A DNA stretch of 64,000 nt, taken from NCBI GenBank assembly GCA_028583605.1, contig CM053327.1:45992059-46056058 (forward strand). The letters are read 5' to 3'. Under the pieces are notes generated by a model. That model saw nothing but the letters and a program-made list of their open reading frames with translations. It was not told where the DNA came from and did not search any database. Shown one piece after another: positions 1 through 12,827 of the stretch. Origin of the DNA: Dastarcus helophoroides (Eukaryota; Arthropoda; Insecta; Coleoptera; Bothrideridae). The position numbers and the translations under genes were made by a program. Position 1 is the stretch's first letter; each line of letters opens with the position of its first letter.

Positions 1-1105
1 TTAGAGTCATCATTTTTTAGAGTCTGACATTCGGAAATATTGTCAGAAAGTTAACATTATGTTAACATAAAGATTTCTCATCCTAAAGACATCTATTAAA
101 ATCATCTTATAGATATCTGTCAGATGTCAGTAATCTGACAACTAAAAAAGTTATCTTATTTCCGTGTCTTTTAAAGATATCACTAAAATGATATCTTTAA
201 GATATCTTTCTGATTTAGATACTGTAAGGGCAAGAACCAGGGCGTTCCACATAAAAAACAAAGCAAAAAATCTCTTATCTTTAATAAGAAATAATTTAAT
301 TATAAATATTAATGTTTAGAATCAAAGAAAAAACCTGCAAAATCAAATTTAAACGTTTCTACTTATCACAAGATGCCAAGGCGCTAATTTTTACTTGGTT
401 GTAAATTGTGGAATTGTACGTAAAATCATATTGGTGAATTATTTAACAAACTTATTGTTATTGCATAGTAAAACGTAAATTACTGGTTTTTTTGGTATGG
501 TATTGGTGTTTGGACCGTACACCATACGTATAGAATTACCGTACATATACGGTAATTACCGTACGTATGGCAACACTGGACCAATCCCAAATTTTTATGG
601 CTGATAAATCTTGAACGCCACCTACAATTCAACCAAGTACTAGAATAAGGGGCGCGAACCTTCGAACGTATCATTTTGTTAAAATCAAACGAGAAATTAT
701 TTTATATTGAAATATACGCGAACAAAGTAGCACCAGTCTGTCTACACTGAATACAAATCAGAAGCAGAAAATTAAATTTTTCCAAATGAGTAAAATGAGT
801 GAGTCTACAGAACAAAAAAATTCGAAGTTCTGTGTTCCAAACCCGCTCAGCAATAAGCTCTCTTAAAGAGCTCTTAGAGTCATCATTTTTTAGAATTTGA
901 CATCGGGAAATATTGTCAGAAAGTTAACATTATGTTAACATAAAAATTTCTCATCCTAAAGACATCTATGAAAATCATCTTATAGATATCTGTTAGATGT
1001 TAGTAATCTGACGTCTAAAAAAAAGTTATCTAAATGTTAACATTTCTGTGTCTCTTAAAGATATCGCTAAAATGATATCTTTAAGATATCTTTTTGAGGT
1101 GCTGT
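1..1105. repeat. Direct pair of a dispersed ~220-bp repeat (1-215 and 875-1105)
   Basis: The first 215 bases recur at about 875-1105 with small changes. Both copies begin with ttagagtcatcatttttta, and both run through a segment rich in GATATC-like steps (agatatc, tatcttt). The 660 bases between them contain no gene that I can support. The repeat family is not recognised. The left copy is probably cut by the window edge. Confidence 0.75.
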
Positions 1106-2029
1106 ACGGGAAGACACAGTATTACTCTTGCGAATCGTACTTGAAAAAAAAAAGGATTAATATTTTCAGCTTGTATTTAAACCTGAAGACATCAATCGTT
1201 GTATTTCGCAAGTAACTTGTTTAAAATATAGGAATTATTGAAATAATTGGAATAATTCAAATTAATTCAACACGGCACAGCACGCACGTTGTTTTATTAA
1301 GTAATATACTGAATCAGTTGATATAATTGAGTATCATAATTACACGATAGTGGTTAACTTTGAAATAATAAAAAATAGACTATAAGAATAATATACTCAA
1401 GGTCTTTCAACTTGTTACCCGGAATGTAGAAAAAATTGCATTGTAAACAAACTAATTCAATTACTGCACTTTAATGCAGTCCTTGGATGGCATTTTTTAC
1501 GGCAATTCCGTAACTTGCCGTCACATCCTTTCAACACCCAACTTACCACCCGAATTCGTCCTTTATAATTGGGAACGACTGTCGAAAAACGATTTTCTTC
1601 GCTTAATCAACCTACCACAACCCATACTAAAATTGAGACTTCATAATTATTGAGACATTGGAAGGTGTATGTGTGCGATTGTGTTACTTCCTTTCATTGT
1701 TCGGAAGCGGATATAGGTGAAATAGGTGAATTGATTAGTCGACATGAGCATTTAATGATTAAATTGATGCACTTGTTATGCAGATGCTGCGGACATCCGG
1801 AAAATTTACGGTTCACGAGTTGAAATTTGAATTGTGTACAGCGTGTAAGTGGGTAGACCTCGAGAAATAATTTGAATAAACCACCTTTAAAACGCATGAT
1901 TTTCTTGCAGTGAACTTGACGCATTACAAGACCTAATAAATAGAACATGTTTTAAATTATTTATTTCCTTAACGTTCTAATTTTATTTCCAAAATACAAA
2001 CTTAGAATATTTATTTGTTTCTTATATAT
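1106..2029. other. Intergenic AT-rich DNA, no gene seen
   Basis: No supported gene. An 84-codon open frame on the minus strand at 1694-1948 shows no recognisable domain and has no partner exon. A short hairpin (acggcaa / ttgccgt) lies near 1499-1522. Confidence 0.5.
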
Positions 2030-4815
2030 TTTGGAGACTATTTAAAAAATAAAGCGTCTTCGAGACCTATATTGATATGATTTTTTTAAAGTCGACCAAG
2101 GGCTATACTCCCTTAGTGTTAGGATTTAAAAAAAACATGTATTTTTCATTTTTTAAATACATCTTGGTGAAAGAAGCGCATCAAACCATGAAAGCTTCAA
2201 GCGGATAAGATATGTACCTTAAAAATAAAGCGTTTTCGAGACCTATATTAATATGATTTTTTTAAAGTCAACCAAGGGCTATTCTCCCTCAGTATTAGGA
2301 TCTGTGAAATAACATGTATTTTCCATTTTTTAAATACATCTTGGTGAATGAAGTGCATCAAACCATGAAAGCTTCAACTGTATAAGATATGTATCTTAAA
2401 AATAAAGCGTTTTCGAGACCTATATTGAGATGATTTTTTTAAAGTCAACCAAGAGCTATACTCCCTTAGTGTTGGGATCTTCGAAACAACCTGCATTTTC
2501 TATTTTTTTAATACATATTGATGAAAGAATTGAATCAAACTATGAAAGCTTCAACTGTATAAGATATGTATCTTAAAAATAAAACGTTTTCGAGACCTAT
2601 ATTGATATGATTTTTTAAAGTCAACCAAGGGCTATACTACTTTAGTATTGGGATCTTTAAAATAACATGTATTTTTCATTTTTTAATACATCTTGGTAAA
2701 AGAAGTGCATCAAACTATGAAAAACTTCAACTGTATAAGATAGTCTTTTGGGACCTATGTTGATGTAATTTTTTTAAAGTCAACCAAGTGCTATACTCCT
2801 TTAGTATTAGAATCTTTGAAATAACATGCATTTTCCATTTTTTTAAATACATCTTGGTGAATGAAGTGCATCAAACCATAAAAGCTTCAACTGGATAAGA
2901 TATGTATCTTAAAAATAAAGCGTTTTCGAGACCTATATTGAAATGATTTTTTTAAAGTCAACCAAGAGCTATACTCTCTTAGTGTTAGGATCTTCGAAAT
3001 AACCTGCATTTTTTATTTTTTTAATACATATTGATGAAAGAAGTGAATCAAACTATGAAAGCTTCAACTGTATAAGATATGTATCTTAAAAATAAAACGT
3101 TTTCGAGACCTATATTGATATGATTTTTTAAAGTCAACCAAGGGCTATACTCCCTCAGTATTAGCAGCTTTGAAATAACATGTATTTTCCATTTTTTTAA
3201 TACATCTTGGTAAAAGAAGTACATCAAACCAGGAAAGCTTCAACTGTATAAGATATGTATCTTAGAAATAAAGCGTTTTCGAGACCTATATTGATATGAT
3301 TTTTTTAAAGTCAACCAAGGGCTATACTCCCTTAGAATTAAGATCTATGAAATAACATTTATTTTAATACATCTTGATGAAAGAAGTGCATCAAACCATG
3401 AAAGCTTCAACTGTATAAGATATGTATCTTAAAAATAAAGCGTTTTCGAGACCTATATTGATATGGTTTTTTTAAAGTCAACCAAGGGCTATACTCCCTT
3501 AGTGTTAGGATCTTCAAAATAACCTGCATTTTCTATTTTTTCAATGCGTATTGATGAAAGAAGTGCATCAAACCATGAAAGCTTCAAATCTTAAAAATAA
3601 AGCCTTTTCGAGACCTATATTGATATGATTTTTTTTAAGTTAACCAAGGGCTATACTTCCCTAGAATTAGGATTTTTAGAATAACATGTATTTTCCATTT
3701 TTCTAATACATCTTGGTGAAAGAAGTGCATCAAACCATGAAAGCTTCAACTGTATGTTATGTATTTTAAAAATAAAGCGTTTTCGAGACCTATATTGATA
3801 TGATTTTTTCTAAAGTCAACCAAGGGCTATACTCCTTTAGTATTAGGATCTTTAAAATAACATGTATTTTCATTTTTTAATACATCTTGGTGAAAGAAGT
3901 GCATCAAACCATGAAAGCTTCAACTGTATAAGATATGTATCTTAAAAGTAAAGCGTTTTCGCGACATATACTGATGTGATTTTTTTTAAGTCAATCAAGG
4001 GCTGTACTCCCTTAGTATTAGGATCTTCAAAAAACCTGTATTTTTTTATTTTTTTAAGACATATTGATGAAAGAAATGCATCAAACCATGAAAGCTTCAA
4101 CTGTATAAGATATGTATCTTAAAAATAAAGCGTTTTCGAGACCTATATTGATATGATTTTTTTAAAGTCAACCAAGGGCTGTACTCTCTTAGTATTAGGA
4201 TCTGTAAAATAATATGTATTTTCCATTTCTTTAATACATCTTGCTGAAACAAGTGTATCAAATCATGAAAGCTTCAACTGTATAAGATATGTATCTTAAA
4301 AATAAAGCGTTTTCGAGACATATATTGATATGATTTTTTTAAGTCAACCAAGAGCTATACTCCCCTAGGATTAGAATCTTTGAAATAACATGTATTTTCT
4401 ATTTTTTTAATACATCTTGGTGAAAGAAGTGCATCAAACCATGAAAGCTTCAACTGTATAAAATATGTATCTTAAAAATAAAGCGTTTTCGAGATATATA
4501 TTGATATGATTTTTTTTAAGTTAACCAAGGGCTATACTCCCTTAGAATTAGGATCTTTGAAATGACATGTATTTTCCATTTTTTAATACGTCTTGGTGAA
4601 AGAAATGCATCAAACCATGAAATCTTCAACTGTATAAGATATGTATCTTAAAAATAGAGCATTTTCGAGACCTGTATTGATATGATTTTTTTAAGTCAAC
4701 CAAGGGCTGTACTTCCTTAGTATTAGGATCTGTAAAAATGTATTTTCCAATTTTTTTAATACATCTTGGTGAAAGAAGTGTATCAAATTATGAAAGCTTC
4801 AACCGTATAAGATAT
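2030..4815 (+). repeat. Satellite array A, unit about 160-180 bp, about 16 copies
   Basis: A tandem array. Each unit contains aataaagcgttttcgagacc, then a T-run, then gtcaaccaagggctatactc, then gtgcatcaaaccatgaaagc. Successive copies of the first block start near 2224, 2401, 2579, 3261, 3435 and so on, giving a period of about 175 bases. Units differ by point changes and small gaps, and a few are shortened (for example near 2735 and 3590). The last unit ends near 4815, where a non-repetitive flank begins that is found again inverted at 8735. No coding potential. Confidence 0.9.
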
Positions 4816-4976
4816 GTTAGATGAGGCTGGTAGTGTTAGAAATATTGTAATTGTTCTCAATATCCTTATTATCTCAATTACACCAAACTGTGAAATTAAA
4901 ACAGTTTCTTTTTTTCAAAAAGTTATCGAACTTGATTGAAGATTTTAATTTCGCGATACGTAAAAGTTGTTAACTC
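4816..4976 (+). repeat. Left arm of a long inverted repeat flanking satellite A
   Basis: This stretch continues directly from the last satellite unit. It matches the reverse complement of about 8735-8902, including the blocks tatccttattatc, caattacaccaaactg and gttatcgaacttgat / atcaagtccgataac. I estimate the identity by eye at roughly 85%. It is the junction segment between the satellite and the interior, so both arms have the same order mirrored. Confidence 0.75.
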
Positions 4977-6229
4977 AACTTTTACTTGTCACGAATAGCA
5001 TGGATATTTTCAACGCATAAACGAAATCAGGTGAAATTATCTCCATTGATAAACAATTTTTATTGCTAAAATCGATACTTCCTGCATTATAGATCAAGTT
5101 TAAAGTATCAATTGCATAGTGCATAGTGAGAATTTATTCTGAGGTGTTATTTTACGGTTTGATATCCATAACAATTTTAATCGATTTGATAAATTACGTA
5201 ACCGATGATTATCTTTATATTAGTTGGTTTTAATAATGACAATTCATTGAAACGTATTATTTCTCTTCTTATTGAATGTCCCCTTCATTTTTTTAGCATC
5301 AATGCAAATGATTTATTAATTAATGATTTATTTAATCATCAGTAAATCTTATTCATATTGTATAGGCTTTTTTCTTTTTTTTTTCTATTTTTCTTTATCC
5401 CATAAAACATGAACGCAAATAACATCACTTCGCAACGAATATATAAAGAATATTTTCAGTTAATCTATTTGCATAATAACCAAGTTTCCCTCTCATTGTT
5501 AACTTGTCAACTTCTTTGGGATACTGTAAGACTTATTAAATTATTCACGCCATTAACACATGACAGGCCATACTATTGCATCAAACAGTGTCGAAACAGG
5601 TGTCAAACTATACAAAAAAAAAAAAAACAATTAGTTAGCTAGCACGCAACTAAATTGCGTTAAATATAGATTTAATCACAATTTAATTAGAGGGCCAGCC
5701 CAGCTCGACCATGAATTCCAAACGAGATGCCAACGAAAGTGCTGTCGCACGACATGCCGAGTGGTCGGTAATTGGTAAAAAAAGTATTGTTATACAATAA
5801 TATATTAAGCAATAATTAAGTGAAATATGTCGAACAAGTAATCTTGGTTTTTAGCGAGATAATTAGGACCATGTTACGCGAAAAACTTTCGCAAAAATTA
5901 GAAATTTCCTGGCATGTGGGCTAAATAATCATTGTTTGCAAAAATGAGAAATTTAAATAAACATAGATACCTTACGGGTTAATGCACATTGAACTCCGAT
6001 ATTACGTGGTCGACTTTCTTGAGTTTATAAAAGCTGGAAGATGGATGTGTCGTATATGGTCGAAGCTGGGAAATTGCACAATTTTAGGATTTAATACTTC
6101 AAGCCAAGGTGAAGTCATAATTTAAGAGTTTAAGCCTTTGATTAGTAACTTTTTGGTAAAAATTATCAATATCATCGAAGTTGGAATCTCAACCCACTAT
6201 CATTTACCAGGTTAGTCTAAGTAAACGTA
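4977..6229. other. Intergenic DNA inside the inverted repeat, no gene seen
   Basis: AT-rich sequence without a recognisable gene, RNA or repeat. A 77-codon frame at 5409-5642 ends in a lysine run from poly(A) and looks like chance. Confidence 0.4.
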
Positions 6230-6525
6230 AAAAAAAGTCAAGTAGAATACAATCTAGACTACAAACTTATGCAGCCCTCCAGGCGTGTATAGTGTGTAGT
6301 GTAGGGTATAGTGTATAGTGAATCATAGGTAGCTGAACTACCAGCAGTTGAAACACTGCCACCTAGCAAAGCGGTTGCTCTCTAGGAAAGTTCCCAGAAG
6401 ACAAGGATTATAATGCACAGACCAATAAGTTTGAACATTTATTAGATTCGAAATTTGGAAACCGGTATTTGGTTTCCAAACTTCGAATCTAATAAATATT
6501 CAAACCTATTGGTCTGAGCATTAGT
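6230..6525. repeat. Foldback repeat family A copy with a near-perfect hairpin (6411-6523)
   Basis: The copy shares blocks with at least seven other places in the window, such as gcagccctccaggcg, gaatcataggtagctgaac, gttgaaacactgccacctag and taatgcacagaccaata. Its right part is a hairpin: the stretch from 6411 (taatgcacagaccaata) to about 6465 is the reverse complement of about 6470-6523, around a short accggtatt centre. No protein is encoded. Confidence 0.85.
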
Positions 6526-7879
6526 AACAAAGTTAGCCAATTAGGATTATGCAGCAATTACCACAGTGAATAGTCAATAGACCAAATGATTTTTACTTAT
6601 GTAGGAATTCGAAATTTATCCAAATTTTCTTGTGTTATAATTGAATAATAAAAAAATAACACTTTCAAATACACACTTTTTTCTACAAGCAATCGTAATA
6701 TTTGAGGAACTAGTGACTATGTTGATAACGTCTTAGGTAAAAATAATTCATTAGCAGTTCACAACGAGTCAATGTAGGAAAAACCTGCGAGCGAGATTTT
6801 TGCACTTGAGATACTTTGTATATCGCATATTACTGGCCTTCTACAGCAACGCCCAACTACCCAAAGTTACAAATAGTTCACACAATGTTAAGTTATTTAA
6901 ATGGCATGAAGGTGTGATATCGTGTTAAAACCACGTATAATGGTAAGGTTAAAGCCAAATGCATTATTTAATTGTATCCAAGGAAGTAACACTTTCATTT
7001 TTAAATAATAATCGCCAACAGACGTCGTTAAAATGTCTGGAATAAGCAATTTAAAGACCTTATATCTCAATTACATGCAATATTGATAAATGTACACACT
7101 GCGTCCAGAAACAAAGAGTGAGAAAAATATTGTGAAATACAAACGTGAGATCCACTTACAGAATAGTTTCTTTTTTGCATTTCACGTTTCTTTTTATTAT
7201 AAAATGAGAAATTAACTATGCATTACGTCTAGTGTTACTCAGGTATAACATATGACGTTTTATAACAAACAAGACCAGGGGTACTTAATATAAAAATGAA
7301 AACTGGTTTGGAAACTTCGTTTTCGTATCTGTTGCATAAATTTTAATAGAACGAATCCTCGACATTTGGTCTGCGGTCAATTTTACGTTCACTAAACGCT
7401 TGTGTATGATAAATAATTTACGAAATTGCTTTGTTTTACAATATGTCAGGATTTACACCGCTTAGAAAAACTCACGCTATTTAGCAGAGTACGACATCAT
7501 GATTTTCAATTTTAGTTACAGAAATTGGAACATAGGTAGTAAATTGCGGTCGATAGATGTGATTTTGAAGAATTTTTTGCTTTGCTGCAGTTCCTGTGTA
7601 TTGTTAGTTATTAGATTGAATTGATGTAACAATCATGTAATCGATAAGTCGTTGATATGTAGGTCAATAATTTACTCTGGATTTGAAGAGTTTCTTTTGT
7701 CTGTTTGAAGAATTGCACGGTTATTTACTTGTGTAGTACATCAAACAATGTCGTGATGGTAAATTTAGTCTCTCATTACTAAAATACGTTACACACCGCC
7801 CCACTGGCCAGTGCCAGACTGCCTCAATATCTTGTCTGTCTGAATCTAGGTTACATAAGCACCATTCACAAAGATTTGT
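6526..7879. other. Intergenic DNA, nothing recognised
   Basis: AT-rich sequence with no supported gene, RNA gene or repeat that I can see. Confidence 0.4.
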
Positions 7880-7884
7880 TGTGA

Positions 7885-7978
7885 TTTAATATAAAATGTC
7901 TGAGGTTCGATAGTCAGATGGTTCAACACTTGGGTATCTATCTTGGGAGAGCCGGGTTCGATTCCGGTTCGCGACAAA
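7885..7978 (+). repeat. tRNA-like SINE head (degenerate)
   Basis: A box A-like sequence tagtcagatgg (near 7909-7919) is followed at tRNA-like spacing by a box B match, gggttcgattccgg (near 7952-7966), then tcgcgac and A residues. The T-arm can form five pairs. The expected 5' acceptor strand does not pair with tcgcgac, so this is not a good functional tRNA. A tRNA-derived SINE head or a decayed tRNA fits better. The sequence downstream (to about 8046 and again from 8158) is interrupted by a family A insertion. Confidence 0.45.
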
Positions 7979-8046
7979 ATCCGCCGTCCGTTTTCAAGAA
8001 GCTGTCTAGCCACCAATCAAGATAAAATGATCTAGATAAACCATCT

Positions 8047-8157
8047 ATGCAAGTAGAATGCAACCTAATAATGCAGCCCTAATAAGATCGAAACCGGTAT
8101 TTGGTTTCCAAACTTCGAATCTAATAAATGTTCAAACCTATTGGTCTGTGCATTAGA
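8047..8157. mobile_element. Short family A foldback element with 11-bp target duplication
   Basis: This 111-bp copy begins atgcaagtagaatgcaacc and ends ggtctgtgcattaga. The 11 bases ataaaccatct flank it on both sides (8036-8046 and 8158-8168), which marks it as an insertion. It keeps only the two outer parts of longer copies, so it appears internally deleted. Confidence 0.75.
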
Positions 8158-8168
8158 ATAAACCATCT

Positions 8169-8734
8169 AGATAAAATGAGCATTCGGGGTAACTCCAGAC
8201 AAAGTATTATAGACTATTGAGGCGTCTGAAATCGTTGGCTGAAAAATTTATCATTCAACGATGAAATGTTCGTGCTCGAAAAGAGAAAGGGGCAAGAGAA
8301 AATGTCCCAAGACCCGGATCTCATTCAAGCCCGGCGCCACTTCTATCCTTAGTAAAGGCGAAATATTTATTTTTTCGTTTGAAAAATGTGAAACACCTTA
8401 TTTTATCATTAGTCTAAAAAATAAAACTGGTGGTGGACACCCCTCGTTTTTTTTTGGTCATCATACCAAATCCCCAAATCTCAACTTCAAACTACAAATT
8501 TCTAGTCAAAATAGCGAATTTTTAGTCAAAATGATTTGTCTTCAAATCATTTTTTGGTAAAATTACGACTTTAACCCTAAAGTTCCAATCTTTATCTTAA
8601 TGTGTCAAAAAAAAATCGAAATTTGTATCTTATTCTCAAAATCACATCAATCAGAGGAATTGATTTTTGCATGGAATCCAAAAGGACCAATGTGTTTATG
8701 CGTTGAAAATATCCATTCTCTTCGCGACAGGTTA
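8169..8734. other. Intergenic DNA, open frames without recognisable product
   Basis: Open frames of 99 codons (8261-8560) and 62 codons (8600-8788) occur on the plus strand. They are Lys/Phe-rich and match no family that I know, so I treat them as chance. No RNA gene seen. Confidence 0.4.
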
Positions 8735-9240
8735 AATTTAACAACTTTTACGTATGGCGAAATTAAAATCTTTAATCAAGTCCGATAACTTTTTGAAAAA
8801 AAGAAACTGTTTTAATTTCACAGTTTGGTGTAATTGCGATAATAAGGATATTAAGAACAATTCACAATATTTCCACCACCAGCTTCATGTAACCTATCTT
8901 ATACAGTTGAGGCTTTCATTGTTTGATGCACTTCTTTTACCAAAATGTATTAAAAAAATGGAAAATACATGTTATTTCAAAGATTCTAATACTAAGGGAG
9001 TATAGCCCTTGGTTGACTTAAAAAAAATCATATCAATGTAGGTCCCAAAAGACTTTCTTTTTAAGATACATATGTTATACAGTTGAAGCTTTCATGGTTT
9101 GATGCACTTCTTTCACCAAGATGTATTAAAAAAAATGGAAAATACATGTTATTTCAAAGATCCCAATACTGAAGGAGTCTAGCCCTTGGTTGATTATATA
9201 TTATATATTGATTATATCAATGTAGGTCTTGAAAACGCTT
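8735..9240 (-). repeat. Right inverted arm: flank plus about two satellite A monomers in reverse orientation
   Basis: 8735-8902 is the inverted counterpart of 4816-4976. It is followed by about two units of satellite A on the opposite strand: ggtttgatgcacttc, agcccttggttgac and ggtcccaaaagac are the complements of the array's blocks. The far end, with a tatattatatattg insertion, is near 9240. Together with 2030-4976 it makes a mirror structure with satellite outermost on both sides. Confidence 0.8.
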
Positions 9241-11559
9241 TCAGACTAGAGAACAGTATTTTAATGTTGATCTAACCCGAGATGAAATCTTTCTTTTGTT
9301 CTGATCAAATATTTTTTTGTCTTCTTCCCTGATGTCAACATTGTAATTTTGGTAAAATTGATTAGTACTCTTGATCTTGTACTGCGGGAGAGAAAGAGAA
9401 ACCACACCTTCATCTTAACGTTAAATTAGAACTAATTTAACTACTTAAGCCTACCGACTTTTCTGAATAAATAGCTTTCTCTCAAATAACTACCAGTTTC
9501 TGGAAATTAACACGTAAATTTGCACGCACACCTAAAGTAATTGCTCTTAGCAATTACTTTGGGTGCGAATATGGGTACGAATATGGGATTTCAATTCATA
9601 ATTAAAGAATACCATTCAAATTCATGATTAAAGGAAACGATCATTAATATATTCCATTTCAATAATTATTCGAGTCGTTAGTTAGCTAACACTCGCTGTA
9701 ATTAATACGTGGTCGGTCATTTGATCCGGACGAAATTTCATCAGAAATCGTCGCTCATAATACCACCTGAAACTGAAATACGGCGCAATGACACCGATTA
9801 CATTATTGCAGATTATGAATTCGATCAAGTTCACCTCGATTTTGTTTACAGCATTACCGCAGGAAGTGATCTAAATATGTAAACGAACGTTTCTCTTTCG
9901 ATTTTTCGAACTTAACGCTCTCGCAATTAATAAATTCCCCCGGTGCAATTACACCGCCGTTTTCTAATGTTAATGTCAAATGGGTTTTGTTTTTAGCGCT
10001 GAAAGTGATAGCGGTTTCTTGTAGGACAGTTCTATGTCATTTGCATGATTACTGATTTGAATGAATTGTGATGCGAATGGCATTTACTTCGCCACAATTG
10101 GCTCATAAGATCACTTGCTGGTACTGTGCTGGTAATTGTTCGTTGAGCATTGATTTTAAATAAGTTTAAGTAAGTAAGTTTTTTGCTGATTTTTTGAGTA
10201 AAGCTCTTTAGAAAATTTTCTTAAAGTAAGTTAAAGTAAATAAAATCAGGTAGTTTTGGTTCGCGCCGCAGCTGCTGTGGATGAAACACTCGCATCTCGC
10301 ATCTAGTTAAGATTAAGGGGTAGTCGCGTGGAAACGACGCGTACCCGGTTGCTACGACCGCGGTAGAAGACTTTGTAGGCGTGGCTTCCCACTATCATAG
10401 AATTTTGGCGACACAGACTTCTTAAACATAGATGCGATGGAAATAACGATTTGATTTCGTTCGAATTGTGAATTAAATACAATTTTACGAATTGGAATGT
10501 ATACAATGAACGAATTGAATTAAAAATAATAAATTTATCATATAATGATAACTTCGTAGTATTCGGTCATACTGCCAAGTTACCAAACGAGATTAATGTG
10601 ATTATGTTGATTCGGTTTCGAAGCGGGGTATTGATTGTAAGCGTTTTATGCTTGAAAGTGAATTAATTTTATAGATAATTATTTCATGCAATACAATAAC
10701 TAGTCATTATTTAAAAGTGAATGGTAATTAATGAACTAATAAATCATTGCCAACGCAAAAAGGAGATTATTATCGAGTGCAAGCGAAGTATAACCAATGG
10801 TCACTGAATCGAATTATTAGCATATAGACCTTGATAGTGAAATGATATAATAAAACGTAACAGAAGCATTCTGCAGATTTACCAATAAAATACATTGTTG
10901 CCTGCATCACTTAACTTAATGACAACTTAATTAAATAGATTAATCATACCGTGTCAAATACAATTACTCCACTATTGTGAAAAGCAATAAAGATGTGGAA
11001 TGTGCAACTTAAAATTACAGTAAAAATAGTTCGTTCACGTTTTCCTTCTTTGGGATTATGTCATTCTATATCATTTCAATTCTTGAGGTATTTATTAGGT
11101 CCTAATAGCAGCTTAACGTCATGCTTCCAGCTATTGAATGGCGGCTACTTATCGCCAATTTTTTCTCTCTTTTAAAACTGGCCCAAGGTAAATATCCAGT
11201 CATTCGAATAATTGAAACAAATCACTTATTAATATAATACGAATGTCTTATGCTTTGATGATGATTTATTTTATTTTATTCTACTGGTGCTTCGTTTTTA
11301 TCGTCTGCAGTATTATTGATTCTGAAACACAGACCACACGTTTAGAGAGTTCCATTATTGCAGTCTAGTTTTCACGCAACTATTATTATTTATTTTATTG
11401 TATACAGTGCAGATACATGAAAGTAAAATAAACAAATAGATATTGGCAACCAGACATGAACCAATGCTTTTATCAGAAACAGATAAAGAACAAAAGCCAT
11501 CGTGCTCTTGGCAAGTTAACTATCCAATTTAGTCAATCAACTCTTCGACAACTTTGACA
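9241..11559. other. Intergenic DNA with one short perfect hairpin
   Basis: No supported gene. A hairpin at about 9525-9568 pairs cgcacacctaaagtaattgc with gcaattactttgggtgcg. A locally GC-richer patch lies at about 10260-10400, overlapped by a 67-codon minus-strand frame without recognisable domains. Confidence 0.4.
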
Positions 11560-11790
11560 TCTGCATTAGCAAAAAAAATACAGCGTCCCACGTAACGTGT
11601 GTGGCTGAATCTACATTGGGGAAACCAAAGCTGCACCGCAACACGCATCGAGGAACATCAAGGTTGCGTACGTCTAAACTATCTGCCTAAATTAGCCACA
11701 GCTGAATACATGGAGCACCAAATCATCTTTAACAAGACCAAGATTATTATCTATTGAGGAGAATAATTGAATAAAACTACCCAACTAACT
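11560..11790 (+). mobile_element. Decayed Penelope-like element, GIY-YIG endonuclease remnant
   Basis: Conceptual translation with at least one frameshift gives an N-V-C-G-stop-IYIGETK block, then EEHQGCVRLNYLPKLATAE followed by a segment ending HQIIFNKTKI. The order YIGET, then R-I-EEH, CVRL and a closing F-x-x-TKI matches the GIY-YIG endonuclease end of Penelope-type retroelements as I know them. Stops and the frame change show it is dead. No reverse transcriptase part was recognised nearby. Confidence 0.45.
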
Positions 11791-12002
11791 GCCGAAGTAA
11801 AGTGACCAAAGTAATGGTCAAATTAAAAGCCCCAAATAGCAAAAGAATGAAAGCAACAACGTTTTAAACCTATATTTGAAAACAATCCATTCTTCATCAA
11901 TTCAATACGGACTTTACATTACCCTAAGTCGAAATATAATTCGTTACTTCTATAATAACGAATAATAAGGGTCTCAACCATTGTTACTAGCTGTTAAAGA
12001 AG

Positions 12003-12827
12003 TGTTACGGGCTTTATCGGTTCGAATAGATTACCACGTATGAATTACACCACTTTATTACCAAATTAACTCGGCACACTTCAACTCAACAATAACTCAC
12101 TACTTATTTACTAATTGCTAGCCCACTAACTATCCTGACTTCTAACTGTCTTACTTGAGGGAAAGCTGACCGCCTTTTATAGTTTTGGCCCCCGGCTTCT
12201 AGAACTTTTCGGCAGATAAGGCTTATCGTTTGCCGAAATTTCTGGAACGCTTATCTGCCATTTGTTTCGTTATCGCGGCCGCTTTCCCCTTATCAGATCC
12301 TTCTAGAAACTTTTTTTATTTACTAAATTCTACAATTCTATTCTAAATCCTATTTCATCTATTTACATTGCGTTACAGAGGTGAACGGTCGATCAATTTT
12401 AATTTTTAAGTTTAATGTCGAAACGACTGAAAATGGCAACGAAATCGATCTACATTACCAGTAACTCACTACTTATTTACTAATTGCTAACCCACTAACT
12501 ACACTGACTTCTAACTGTCTTACTTGAGGAAAAGCTGACCGCCTTTTATAGTTTTGGCCCCCGGCTTCTAGAACTTTTCGGCAGATGAGGCTTATCGTTT
12601 GCCGAAATTTCTGAAACGCTTATCTGCCATTTGTTTCGTAATCGCGGCCGCTTTCCCCTTATCAGACCCTTCTAGAAACTTTTTTTTATTTACTAAATTC
12701 TACAATTCTATTCCAAATCCTATTTCATCTATTTACATTGCGTTACAAAAGTGAACGGTCGATCAATTTTAATTTTTAAGTTTAATGTCGAAACGACTGA
12801 AAATGGCAACGAAATCGATCTACATTA
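12003..12827. repeat. LTR-like fragment with a tandem duplication of about 365 bp
   Basis: A segment beginning taactcactacttatttacta occurs at about 12103 and again at about 12461. Both copies carry cttttatagttttggccccc, gcagat-aggcttatcgtttgcc, gcggccgctttccccttatc and gaacggtcgatcaatttt. The first copy is preceded at 12003 by tgttacggg and contains cattgcgttaca near 12365-12376. These are TG...CA-type ends like those of Gypsy-class LTRs, but I see no clean target duplication. It could be an LTR fragment or an unrelated repeat. Confidence 0.55.

Noticed and set aside
1694..1948. 84-codon minus-strand frame as a possible exon
   Set aside because: No domain, no leader and no matching splice partner nearby.
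7885..7978. A functional tRNA gene
   Set aside because: The acceptor stem does not pair and box A is imperfect. A SINE head fits better.
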